DNA of 64,000 bases from an uncultured Pelagibacteraceae bacterium (lineage in GTDB: Bacteria > Pseudomonadota > Alphaproteobacteria > Pelagibacterales > Pelagibacteraceae): assembly GCA_902636075.1 (NCBI GenBank), contig CACPQM010000001.1:1-64000 (forward strand). Direction: 5' to 3'. The notes under the pieces are model-generated. The model did not search any database. It worked only from the letters and a program-made list of their open reading frames with translations, and was not told where the DNA came from. Both the position numbers and the translations under genes were made by a program. Shown here piece after piece: positions 47,270-55,937 of the stretch (the first letter of the stretch is position 1; each line of letters starts with the position of its first letter).

Positions 47270-48966
47270 TTTTTAATTCTATGTGCAAAGCTATCTCTCC
47301 TAAAACTGTATAACGCTTTTGGATCTACATCAACATCTATAACAACTGGTTTATTTACTTTTAATGCACTTTTTACTGCTTCATTAACCTCTGATAATTT
47401 TTTAACTTTAATTCCCTTAGCGCCATACAGTTTAGCAACTTCATCAAAGGGAGGGCTTTGAATGTCAGCTCCTAGATATCTCTCACCATAAAAATCTTTT
47501 TGATAAGCTTTTTCTGCTCCCCAACTCTTATTGTTCATCACTATTGTGATTGTGTTTATGCCATGTTCTACAGCTGTACTTAATTCGGATATAGTCATTC
47601 CAAATCCACCATCACCCATTAAACTAACGACAGTTTTATTAGGTTTTGCAACCTTTATTCCCAAACCACATGCAAATGAGAAGCCTACTAAACCAAAATC
47701 AAGGGGAGTAAAAAGAGCGGGTGGATTATAATATTCCAAGGCATCTGTTGCTTGAAGACAAAGTGTGCCAGCATCCAGCGTTATTGCAGTATTCTTAGGT
47801 AGAACTTTTCTTAGTTCTTTAAATAGACCACTTGGTTGGATTGGAAAATTTTTTGACTTTATATTTTCTCTATCTTTAAGAAACTTTGATCTCTCAAGTA
47901 AAAATCTATTTGTCCACTCTTTATAATTAAAAATTTTCTTCCTTTTTTTTAATTCAATTAATATTTGATCTGAAACAAGTGCAGCATCACCGTGTATCTT
48001 TACACTGACAGGAAAATATTTTCCTAGCATTTTTTTTTCTAACTCGATTTGTACAATTTTTGCATTTTTATTTAAGTTGTCATACGAGTAAAACGTAGAA
48101 TTGAAACCAAGTCTTGTACCAATTGCAATAATAAGCTCTGCTTCTTTGACCAATCTTGATGCAACAATATTTCCTCTAGGTCCCATTTGTCCAGCATTTA
48201 ACTTATGACTGAATGGAATTGCATCACCGTGACCTGCTGCTGTAACCATTGGAATGTTTAAAAATTCTGCAAGTTTTGTTACAGACTTAAATTTTGAATT
48301 ATATTTTATTCCACCTCCAGCAATAATTACTATTTTCTTTGAGTTAAGAATAAGTTCTACAGTTTTGTTAATTAAATTCTTTTTGCTTTTTAAAACACTT
48401 TCAGTTTTGTAAGATTTTTTATTTTCATTAATATTAAACTTTGAAGTATCAGATAAAACATTCCTTGGAAGGTTAATACAAACTGGACCTCTACGAGGTG
48501 ACATTGCAAGATTAAAAGCATCACTAAATGCATTTGGAATATGGCTTACGTTTTTCACAGTCCAAGTTTTTTTTGTTATTGGATTAAAAAGTGACTGTTG
48601 GTCAAGCCCTTGAAATGCATCTTCCATTTTATCCTTGGTAGAATATAAACCGGCAATAGATACAACAGGCGAAAATGCTGCTTTTGCTTGAGCAATTCCT
48701 GTAACTAGATTAGTAGCTCCTGGACCGTTTTGTCCTGCAATAATTACTCCTGGTTGATTGGAAGCTCTTGCATAGCCATCGGCCATGTGTGTTCCTGTTC
48801 TTTCATCTCTTACACCTATAAATTTAATTTTTTTTTCATGATACAACGCATCAAACATTTCCATTGTAGCAGAACCAATTAAACCAAAGACGTGTTTAAC
48901 TTTTTCCTTTTTTAGGGATTTCACTGCCGCTTGACCACCGGTCAAGGTATTCTTGGACTTAATCAC
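47266..48966 (-). CDS. TPP-dependent enzyme of the acetolactate synthase/decarboxylase superfamily
   Basis: It has three TPP-enzyme domains over 566 residues. The Pyr domain contains VFGLIGSATMEMFDAL, a Glu in VRDERTGTHMADGYAR and GQNGPGATNLVTGI. The central domain follows. The PP domain contains LMGDGGFGMTISELSTAVEHG and NNKSWGAEKAYQ with an intact GDG...NN Mg site. It is not the biosynthetic AHAS (that is at 7064, with a different C-terminus). FGLIGSA and QNGPG recall sulfoacetaldehyde acetyltransferase (Xsc), while other features fit 2-oxo acid decarboxylases or carboligases. The reaction cannot be fixed. Confidence 0.85.
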   Translation of the reverse strand: MIKSKNTLTGGQAAVKSLKKEKVKHVFGLIGSATMEMFDALYHEKKIKFIGVRDERTGTHMADGYARASNQPGVIIAGQNGPGATNLVTGIAQAKAAFSPVVSIAGLYSTKDKMEDAFQGLDQQSLFNPITKKTWTVKNVSHIPNAFSDAFNLAMSPRRGPVCINLPRNVLSDTSKFNINENKKSYKTESVLKSKKNLINKTVELILNSKKIVIIAGGGIKYNSKFKSVTKLAEFLNIPMVTAAGHGDAIPFSHKLNAGQMGPRGNIVASRLVKEAELIIAIGTRLGFNSTFYSYDNLNKNAKIVQIELEKKMLGKYFPVSVKIHGDAALVSDQILIELKKRKKIFNYKEWTNRFLLERSKFLKDRENIKSKNFPIQPSGLFKELRKVLPKNTAITLDAGTLCLQATDALEYYNPPALFTPLDFGLVGFSFACGLGIKVAKPNKTVVSLMGDGGFGMTISELSTAVEHGINTITIVMNNKSWGAEKAYQKDFYGERYLGADIQSPPFDEVAKLYGAKGIKVKKLSEVNEAVKSALKVNKPVVIDVDVDPKALYSFRRDSFAHRIKK

Positions 48967-50132
48967 GATACTTTTTTAACTTCAGTATCTAGATCATCTT
49001 TAAAGTTAGGCATTACTTTTTCAGTGAATAATTTAATACTTTTCATACAATCTTCATGTTTAACACCTGGAAAGTTAGACCAGACTTGAAGATTTTGAAG
49101 ATTAAGCTCTGATTGAAGTTCTTTAATCTTATCTGTTACATATTCAGGAGTACCAAATAACATATTTCGCTTATGTAAAAACTCATAGTTAAGAAGATCC
49201 AATTTACCCTTTGTTTCTGGAAGTTCTTCACCAGGATCCATGTGATTACCAAGACCTCTCCAATGACAAACCCATTTCATATAATTTACCATATGTTGGC
49301 CTGCTTTCTCTTTAGCCTCTTCCATAGTATCAGCAACAAACATATCTCTAACAAGAGTAACTCCTTCACCTAAAGGAACATTTTTTTTAGTTACTTCAGA
49401 TCTTTTATTTTTGTAAGCTTCAAATCTTATTTTCAATGCTTTGACTGTGGGTATCCACATAATTACATTTATGTTATTTTCTGCAGCCCACTCAATAGAT
49501 CTTATACCATCAACAACTTGATGTATTGGAGGGTATGGATCTTGATAAGGCTTTGGAAGAACACTAATTTTTTTCATAGTGCTATCTTCCATATTCATAA
49601 ACTCTTCACTAGGTGGACTCATATCGTGTTGCCACACATAGTTAGGTGACGGATAAGTATAAAATTCTCCATTATGATTAAAAAATTTTTCTGACCAAGC
49701 TTTTTTTAAAATTTCCAATGTTTCTGCAAATAATCTAAAATTTTTTGCCTGATCTTTTAAATCTGCTTCTTTGTTTAAATTAATTGCTTCTCTCCCATAA
49801 ACTCCTCTTGCAACACCAACTTCTACTCTTCCTTTTGAAAGTTGATCAAGTGTAGCAATGTCTTCTGCTAATCTTATTGGGTTATGAAAAGTAATTACAT
49901 TTGCTGCTTGTCCTATTCTTATATTTTTTGTTCTTGCTGCAGCATCTGCTCCTAACATTAAGGGATTAGTACACGACTCCATTCCCTCATGGTTAAAATG
50001 ATGTTCGGTAAACCAAATTGAATTCCAATTGTTTTGATCACAGTATTCAGTGATATGTTTAGTTTCATCTAATAATTTGTGATATGGTTTGTGTGTCCAA
50101 TTTGTAGTATTACAAAAATAACCGAACTTCAT
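48963..50132 (-). CDS. LLM-class (luciferase-like) flavin-dependent oxidoreductase, first copy
   Basis: A bacterial-luciferase TIM barrel of 389 residues. SIWFTEHHFNHEGMESCTNPLMLGADAAARTKNIRIGQ and VGVARGVYGREAI are group signatures, and YGTPEYVTDKIKELQ is near the end. Members use FMNH2 or F420H2 with O2 to hydroxylate or cleave substrates. It is the first gene of the operon at 43571-50132 and has a strong Shine-Dalgarno sequence (AAAGGAGG, complement of 50138-50145), unusual here, suggesting strong initiation. It is only distantly similar to the LLM enzyme at 58567. Confidence 0.9.
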   Translation of the reverse strand: MKFGYFCNTTNWTHKPYHKLLDETKHITEYCDQNNWNSIWFTEHHFNHEGMESCTNPLMLGADAAARTKNIRIGQAANVITFHNPIRLAEDIATLDQLSKGRVEVGVARGVYGREAINLNKEADLKDQAKNFRLFAETLEILKKAWSEKFFNHNGEFYTYPSPNYVWQHDMSPPSEEFMNMEDSTMKKISVLPKPYQDPYPPIHQVVDGIRSIEWAAENNINVIMWIPTVKALKIRFEAYKNKRSEVTKKNVPLGEGVTLVRDMFVADTMEEAKEKAGQHMVNYMKWVCHWRGLGNHMDPGEELPETKGKLDLLNYEFLHKRNMLFGTPEYVTDKIKELQSELNLQNLQVWSNFPGVKHEDCMKSIKLFTEKVMPNFKDDLDTEVKKVS

Positions 50133-50137
50133 TTAAG

Positions 50138-50195
50138 CCTCCTTTAAAAGTTAATTTAAAGACGACCGATCCCACTTTCGTATAAGATTTTACGA
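50138..50195 (-). promoter_or_regulatory. Leader of the LLM/TPP operon: strong ribosome-binding site and operator-like palindrome
   Basis: The 101-bp gap before the LLM gene holds AAAGGAGG (complement of 50138-50145), spaced for the ATG at 50132. At 50178-50195 the sequence TCGTATAAGATTTTACGA has two 8-base half-sites with a single mismatch around a 2-bp centre, the size and symmetry expected for a dimeric (for example GntR-type) regulator. No regulator gene is adjacent. Confidence 0.4.
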
Positions 50196-50233
50196 CGAGT
50201 TATGTATCGCTTTATAGGATGATATTATTATTG

Positions 50234-51205
50234 TTATCTTTGATATTCAACGAATTTTTTTAAAGACTTATTTAGAAAATTATCATATCTGATGCCACCG
50301 TTACTAAATTTTCGCTTATTTAAAAAGGAAAGATTCATTTTAAAGTCATAAGAGGGCTCAAAAAAGAAAGGAACAGAGAGCCTTTTTTGCTTATTCCACA
50401 ATACCCTATGATTTGTTGCTTTAAACTTGCCTTTGCTTAAATATTCTAGCGCTCTACCTGTATTCACTACCAAGGCATTTTTATTGAAAGGAACATCATG
50501 CCATTTTTTTGTTTTCCGGTTTTGTACTTGAAGACCACCTTTTTTATTTTGATATAAAACTGTGAAAATACCACTATCAACATGTGTTTCACATCCAAGT
50601 GCGACCCCATCTTGTTTTGATATTTCAACTGGTTTAGATTGATTTGGGTAATAATTAAATCTTAAGGTACTAAGTGTTTTTAATCTTGAAAAAACTTTTT
50701 TAGATAAATTGGGATCTTTTTTATAAATATTTATAATACATTTGAACAGAGTTTCGCTTAAATTAAATAAATTTTCGAAATAATCTGCTAGTTTTGCAAT
50801 AGATTGCTTATTAAATGACTTCTCTATACTTAAATGCTCGATGTATTGATTTCTAGTTTTTTTTGAAAAATCCTTTGTTACTTTTAAATCACCTAAGTCT
50901 AATCCTTCTTTTCCATTAACATCATTTGGAAAATATCCACGATAAATATTTTTACTCTTTTTATTCCATTTCTTTGGAGCTAATTTAAATTTATTGTTTT
51001 TATTAGATTTAAAAAAATTTTCTCCGATTTTGCATACTTTATTTATTTTTTTTAATTTTATTCCATGACCAATTATTTGAAAAAAACCAACCTCAACACA
51101 AGCTTTTTCAATTTCCCTTGTAATTTTTAATGTTGCTTTTGAATTAAAGTTATTTTCTAGAATAGGATTTATATTTATTGTTGGAATATAATTTTTTCTT
51201 ATCAT
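50234..51205 (-). CDS. Isopenicillin N synthase-like Fe(II)/2-oxoglutarate dioxygenase
   Basis: The N-terminal DIOX_N-like helix pair (EIEKACVEVGFFQIIGHGI) and the catalytic jelly roll are both present. The iron triad is H208-x-D210 (THVDSGIFTVL) and H266 (NHRV), with the 2-oxoglutarate-binding R275-x-S277. Length 323 is typical. Members modify small molecules such as amino acids, peptides or purines. It overlaps the EamA gene upstream by 4 bp and is the last gene of the operon from 56663. The substrate is unknown. Confidence 0.9.
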   Translation of the reverse strand: MIRKNYIPTININPILENNFNSKATLKITREIEKACVEVGFFQIIGHGIKLKKINKVCKIGENFFKSNKNNKFKLAPKKWNKKSKNIYRGYFPNDVNGKEGLDLGDLKVTKDFSKKTRNQYIEHLSIEKSFNKQSIAKLADYFENLFNLSETLFKCIINIYKKDPNLSKKVFSRLKTLSTLRFNYYPNQSKPVEISKQDGVALGCETHVDSGIFTVLYQNKKGGLQVQNRKTKKWHDVPFNKNALVVNTGRALEYLSKGKFKATNHRVLWNKQKRLSVPFFFEPSYDFKMNLSFLNKRKFSNGGIRYDNFLNKSLKKFVEYQR

Positions 51206-52152
51206 CTATTTGCTGGTGTATCTGTAGCAATCATTTGTCCTCGGACTTTTTCTCTAAAATAAATATACGCACCAGCACCAATAATTATTGTTGCTCCAAG
51301 GAAAGTTCTTGGCACTGGAATTGTTTCAAATAATATGTAACCAGCTACCATTGCAAATACTATGTATGAATACTCAAATAATGAAACAACCGATGGTGAG
51401 GCAATACTATAAGCAGTAAATACGCAAAAAAACGAAATTGATGCAACTATTCCCATAATTAAAACGTAAGGCCAAGCCTCCCCTGGATTAGTAAACCATT
51501 CTCTCACAATAAATTGCAAAGTTGGATCTGTAAAAGTATTAAATTTTCCATCACCACTAACAAAAAATATTACCAAACTCGCAAATAATGCAAAAATATA
51601 AAGCCATGTCATTTGAGTATAGATAGTATCTTTATCAGATGTATATTTTGTTATAGTCATCGAGATTGAATAACAAAGCGCACATGCTACAGGTGCTAAT
51701 TTAAAGAAATTAAAATCATCTAAAGATGGATTTAAGACAATCAATACACCAATAAATCCAACTACTATAGCACTCCATCTTCTAATTCCAATTTTTTCTT
51801 TTAAGAAAAATTTAGCAAACATAGACATAAAGAACGGGCAGGAGAAAAATAGTGCACTTGTCATAGCAAGTGTCATAAAGGTCAGTGAAATATAAAAAAA
51901 ACTAAAACCAAAGAAAAAACATATAACTCTTATTAGTGTTAATAATGGGTAATGTGTTTTTAAAGATATTGTTTTTTTAGTTATTAAAACAAAGGATAGC
52001 AAAAATACTGATTGTATAAGGGTTCTTCCAAAATAAAGCTCGAATAAAGCAATATCCTCAAAAATAAACTTAATTAGAGAATCTTGTATTGAAAAAAAAG
52101 CCATACCAGTCATTATAAAAAAAATACCTCTGGTATTTTGGTTTGTATCCAT
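51202..52152 (-). CDS. EamA/DMT-family transporter
   Basis: A 316-residue protein with about ten helices and two EamA repeats. MTGMAFFSIQDSLIKFIFEDIALFELYFGR opens the first repeat, and a central hydrophilic loop (about 205-225, GDGKFNTFTDPT) is longer than in its paralogues. It lies between a GMC oxidoreductase and a 2OG dioxygenase and probably moves a related metabolite. It is one of four EamA proteins in the window. Confidence 0.88.
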   Translation of the reverse strand: MDTNQNTRGIFFIMTGMAFFSIQDSLIKFIFEDIALFELYFGRTLIQSVFLLSFVLITKKTISLKTHYPLLTLIRVICFFFGFSFFYISLTFMTLAMTSALFFSCPFFMSMFAKFFLKEKIGIRRWSAIVVGFIGVLIVLNPSLDDFNFFKLAPVACALCYSISMTITKYTSDKDTIYTQMTWLYIFALFASLVIFFVSGDGKFNTFTDPTLQFIVREWFTNPGEAWPYVLIMGIVASISFFCVFTAYSIASPSVVSLFEYSYIVFAMVAGYILFETIPVPRTFLGATIIIGAGAYIYFREKVRGQMIATDTPANR

Positions 52153-52187
52153 GAGACACCTATATCAAATCAGTGGTAATAATAATA

Positions 52188-53774
52188 TTAATTATTTAAA
52201 ATTGCCTCTGAACCTTTTTCAGCAATCATTAGTGTAGGAGCATTTAGGTTTGCACTTGGAATTTCAGGTATCACTGATGCATCAATTACTCTTAAATTTC
52301 CAATCCCATTTACTTTCAAATCCTGGTCTACTACTGCCATACCATCAACTCCCATTTTGCATGTTCCACAAGGATGATAAGCAGTATCTGCTTTAGATCT
52401 AACATATTCATTTAATTCATCATCTGACTGTGCATCAAAACCTGGCCCAACTTCATCACCAGCATGCTCTGCTAAAGCTGGCTGTGATAGAATTTTTCTT
52501 GCAACATGAATACATTCTCTTGTTTGTTTAAGATCTTCTTCTTCTTTTAAATAGTTAAATAATATTTTAGGATAATCATACGGGTCTGAGGAATTAAGTG
52601 TTATTTCACCTCTACTTTTTGGATGATTTGGACTTGCATGTAATTGATAACCATGTGAGTCAGGATCTTCTAGGCCATGATTTATCACAAATGATGGAAA
52701 AAAATGAAATTGAATGTTAGCAACTTTTCTTTCTGGCGATGATTTTGCAAAACCACCAGCCTCCAAAAATGATTTTGAGCAAGGTCCAGATTTAAACATA
52801 AACCATTGCATACCTGCTAAAATTTTAGGTATTAGTTTTGTGTATGTGTAAAGTGTATTAGGAGTTTTACATTTTTGCTGTATGTAAGTTTCAAGATGAT
52901 CTTGTAAATTTTTTCCAACACCCTTTGAGTGATGAATAACTTTAATACCATTATCTCTAAGATGGGTTTCGTCACCTATACCAGATAACATTAATAATTG
53001 TGGAGAATTTATAGATCCCCCACTCAAAATTACTTCTTTATTTGCATAAATCTTTTCAACTTTGTTATTTATTTTTACTTGAAGACCAACTGCTTTTTTT
53101 CCTTCAAATAGTATCTTTTCAACAAATGAGTTTTTTAAAATATTTAAATTTTTTCTATTTTTAACAGGGTTTAAGTAATACTTGGCAACTCCAGCTCTCT
53201 CACCTTGATGCATTGTTGTATCAAACATACCAAAACCTTCTTGTTCCTCACCATTCATATCTATATTTGTTTTGTGACCTGCTTCAGCTGCAGCATCAAT
53301 AAATGCTTTAAATAGTGGATTTGAATTTTTAGATAAATTTATCGGAAGTGGACCCAATGATCCTCTGTATTGATTTTCACCTTCAGACCAAGTTTCAATC
53401 TTCTTAAAATAAGGAAGAACTTTATCATAGGACCAATCATCCAAACCAAAGTTTTCCCATCTTGTATAGTCATCTCTATTTCCTCTTACGAAGACCATTC
53501 CATTATGAGATGAGCATCCTCCAATCATCTTTCCTCTAGGGCAAAAAACACGTCTATTGTTCAAATATGGCTCAGGTTCTGAATAATATTTCCAATTATA
53601 TTTGGGATCATGCATCGTATATAGAAGAGCTAATGGCATTTTAACCTTCCAAATATCACTAGATCCACCTGCCTCAAAAATAGCTACAGAATTGTTAGGA
53701 TTCTCAGATAGCCTATTTGCTACTACACATCCAGCTGAACCAGCACCAACTATGAGATAATCGAAAGCTTGCAT
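52188..53774 (-). CDS. GMC-family FAD-dependent oxidoreductase (choline dehydrogenase-like)
   Basis: The N-terminal FAD motif is YLIVGAGSAGCVVANRLSENP. GMC signature 1 reads RGKMIGGCSSHNGMVFVRGN and signature 2 GGSINSPQLLMLSGIG. The active-site histidine lies in DTAYHPCGTCKMG, with LRVIDASVIPEIPSANLNAPTLMIAEKG at the end. At 528 residues it fits alcohol oxidation; BetA-like annotation is common, but substrate discrimination within the family is poor. The adjoining TauD gene starts directly upstream with no spacer. Confidence 0.92.
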   Translation of the reverse strand: MQAFDYLIVGAGSAGCVVANRLSENPNNSVAIFEAGGSSDIWKVKMPLALLYTMHDPKYNWKYYSEPEPYLNNRRVFCPRGKMIGGCSSHNGMVFVRGNRDDYTRWENFGLDDWSYDKVLPYFKKIETWSEGENQYRGSLGPLPINLSKNSNPLFKAFIDAAAEAGHKTNIDMNGEEQEGFGMFDTTMHQGERAGVAKYYLNPVKNRKNLNILKNSFVEKILFEGKKAVGLQVKINNKVEKIYANKEVILSGGSINSPQLLMLSGIGDETHLRDNGIKVIHHSKGVGKNLQDHLETYIQQKCKTPNTLYTYTKLIPKILAGMQWFMFKSGPCSKSFLEAGGFAKSSPERKVANIQFHFFPSFVINHGLEDPDSHGYQLHASPNHPKSRGEITLNSSDPYDYPKILFNYLKEEEDLKQTRECIHVARKILSQPALAEHAGDEVGPGFDAQSDDELNEYVRSKADTAYHPCGTCKMGVDGMAVVDQDLKVNGIGNLRVIDASVIPEIPSANLNAPTLMIAEKGSEAILNN

Positions 53775-54602
53775 TTAATTTGGATTATCGCCCTCTACTG
53801 CAATCCTGTCCATAACTCTTTCATGACCCAATCCTCTGCCAGGAAAAAAATCAGTCAGACCTTGGTGAAGAGTGCTTCTATTGTCCCAAATTGCTACAGC
53901 ATTTTCAGTCCATTTAAACCTGCATGTAAAATCAAGTCTTTCTTGATGTAAAAATATTTCATTTAAAATATCTGAACTTTCATTTTCATCTAAATCTAAA
54001 ATTCTTTTTGTATACATTGAATTCACATACAAAATTTTTTTTCCTGTTTCAGGATGAGTTCTAACTACTGGATGGGAATTTGAATATTCATCTAGATTAC
54101 CATTCCCTTCCATTTCCTTATATGCTTCAACAAATGCTGCCGCACCTAAAGAACTATGAATAGCTTTTTTATCCTTAACCTTATCTTTAATTTCATCGCT
54201 TAATGTATCGTAAGCAATTTCCATATTAGAAAACATTGTATCTCCACCAACTGGAGGAACTTTAATTGATCTTAATATAATTACTTTTGTTGGTTTTGGA
54301 TTATAACTTACGTCAGTATGCCAAGTTTCACCCCATTGTCTTTTTTCCTCTGGAGCTTTAATTATTCTTAGTATTTCAGGATAATCTTTTCTTCCTTTAA
54401 CATAAATATGTCTTTCTAATGGACCAAAATGTTTTGCTAAATTTATCTGTTCTTCTGATGTAATATCTTGATCTCTAAAGAATAAAGCCTTGTGTTCTAA
54501 TAATAAATTATTTATCTTTTTCCAATTTTCTAAAGAACTATCTTTTAAATCGATGCCTTTTACTTCTGCTCCTAATGCACCTGATACTAATTTTATTTCC
54601 AT
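53775..54602 (-). CDS. TauD/TfdA-family Fe(II)/2-oxoglutarate dioxygenase
   Basis: It has an H95-x-D97 pair in ETWHTDVSY, a distal H246 in STLHQGL and a 2-oxoglutarate-binding Arg in the ERVMDR region. The gate strand VPPVGGDTMFSNM is present. Length 275 matches TauD. Enzymes of this family hydroxylate next to sulfonate, carboxylate or quaternary ammonium groups, releasing aldehyde; the operon's carnitine-related content makes a quaternary ammonium substrate worth considering, but this is inference. Confidence 0.92.
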   Translation of the reverse strand: MEIKLVSGALGAEVKGIDLKDSSLENWKKINNLLLEHKALFFRDQDITSEEQINLAKHFGPLERHIYVKGRKDYPEILRIIKAPEEKRQWGETWHTDVSYNPKPTKVIILRSIKVPPVGGDTMFSNMEIAYDTLSDEIKDKVKDKKAIHSSLGAAAFVEAYKEMEGNGNLDEYSNSHPVVRTHPETGKKILYVNSMYTKRILDLDENESSDILNEIFLHQERLDFTCRFKWTENAVAIWDNRSTLHQGLTDFFPGRGLGHERVMDRIAVEGDNPN

Positions 54603-54605
54603 AAT

Positions 54606-55073
54606 CTATTTTTTTAATCTACCAGATAATTCTAAGTTTTCAGACTTAAAACTTGATTTATTTTCATTAATAAATTCACCCATTATTTTTAGCTTATCTT
54701 CCTCAAATTCTGTGACCTTTCTTTTCCCCAAGTCAATATAAAGGGATAAACTTTCCATTGTAGCAGCAAGAGTTTTAGTTTCTTTTTCATACATCTCACA
54801 TTTTAAATGTAATCTTTTTTTATCATGGTCAAAATGAGTGCAATATACATCTACTTCTTGATTTTCTTTAACCTCATTATTGTAAGTAGTTCTAGTTTCA
54901 ACAACCATAGTACTTCTCAGATTTGATTTTGCATTTTCACCACCCATTTGAAATTTATTAAGCATCGTTTCCCATGCTTGATCAAAGATTAAGATATAAT
55001 AAGCCATATTCATATGTTCATTATAATCTGTCCACTCTTTGATAATTTTTCTTGTGGCAAGATGAAACGACAT
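54606..55073 (-). CDS. Hotdog-fold acyl-CoA thioesterase, probable betainyl-CoA thioesterase
   Basis: A 155-residue hotdog protein with the 4HBT-type helix motif TDYNEHMNMAYYILIFDQAWE (catalytic Asp/Asn near D17) and VVETRTTYNNEVKENQEVDVY strands. In L-carnitine degradation such a thioesterase hydrolyses betainyl-CoA to glycine betaine and CoA. In several bacteria it is fused to carnitine dehydrogenase. Here the dehydrogenase (57586) is unfused, and this gene lies across the divergent promoter, which supports the assignment by context. Confidence 0.75.
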   Translation of the reverse strand: MSFHLATRKIIKEWTDYNEHMNMAYYILIFDQAWETMLNKFQMGGENAKSNLRSTMVVETRTTYNNEVKENQEVDVYCTHFDHDKKRLHLKCEMYEKETKTLAATMESLSLYIDLGKRKVTEFEEDKLKIMGEFINENKSSFKSENLELSGRLKK

Positions 55074-55075
55074 TT

Positions 55076-55936
55076 TTAACCCTTATTAATTTTTTCAGCT
55101 ATTAGTATTTTTCTTTTCATTTCTCTAAGAACAGGTTTTTCAATTAGCTTACCATCTATAACTACTAAACCTGTATTTGAGTTATTAAATTCTTCTAATA
55201 TTTTTTTTGCTTTAGTAATTTCATCTTTTGGTGGTGTAAATACCTCATTTAAAATTTGAATTTGTTTGGGATGAATAGAGCCTTTTCCAGTAAATCCTAG
55301 ATTTCTTACTTGTTCAGCCTCTTTTCTCATTCCATCCATGTTTTCTAGATCTAAATAAGGCACATCTATAACGTCTACACCGACACTTGCACCTGCATGA
55401 ACCAACTTTGATCTTGCGTGAACTAGATTTTCCCATTTATTTTCAACTCTAAGCTCTGCAGCCATATCAACACCACCAAAGTATAAAGCTACTATTCTCT
55501 TGCTAGCATGAGCAATATTATAAATATTTTCTAAAGCTTCATTTGTTTCCATAATAACATGAAGATCGGTATCTAAATTACAGTCTGTTAGTAGATCGTC
55601 TATAAATGTTATTTCATCTGGTGTTTTAACTTTTGGTAACATAATAGCCTTTAGATTTACTTTACTTGAGATAAAAGCTTCTAGATCTAAAAGACCAAAT
55701 TTAGTTCTTTGATTATTAAACCTTACAACTAGTTCTACATCATTTTTAACTTCGAGTGTTTTAAGAGCTTCTATAGTATTTTTTCGTGCTTGTTCTTTGT
55801 CATTTATTGCTATCCCATCTTCTAATTCAATACAAACCATATCAGCCCCTGATGCAATCGCTTTTGGAAACATTTCAGGGTGAAGCCCTGGTGTAAATAT
55901 AAAACTTCTTCTTACTTTTAATTTATCTAAGTCCAT
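55076..55936 (-). CDS. HpcH/HpaI aldolase/citrate lyase-family (CitE-like) protein
   Basis: A TIM-barrel of 286 residues. RRSFIFTPGLHPEMFPKAIASGADMVCIELEDGI carries the Mg/CoA-binding signature, VMETNEALENIYNIA and ALYFGGVDMAAELR follow, and GFTGKGSIHPKQIQILNEVF is diagnostic of malyl-CoA/citramalyl-CoA lyase-type enzymes. It would cleave or make a C-C bond in a hydroxyacyl-CoA, possibly linked to the thioesterase next door. Substrate unknown. Confidence 0.88.
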   Translation of the reverse strand: MDLDKLKVRRSFIFTPGLHPEMFPKAIASGADMVCIELEDGIAINDKEQARKNTIEALKTLEVKNDVELVVRFNNQRTKFGLLDLEAFISSKVNLKAIMLPKVKTPDEITFIDDLLTDCNLDTDLHVIMETNEALENIYNIAHASKRIVALYFGGVDMAAELRVENKWENLVHARSKLVHAGASVGVDVIDVPYLDLENMDGMRKEAEQVRNLGFTGKGSIHPKQIQILNEVFTPPKDEITKAKKILEEFNNSNTGLVVIDGKLIEKPVLREMKRKILIAEKINKG

Positions 55937-55937
55937 C

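Noticed and set aside
50133-50233. A small gene or tRNA in the 101-bp gap before the LLM gene
   Set aside because: No cloverleaf can be drawn and no reading frame with a start signal crosses it; the contents are a ribosome-binding site and a palindrome.
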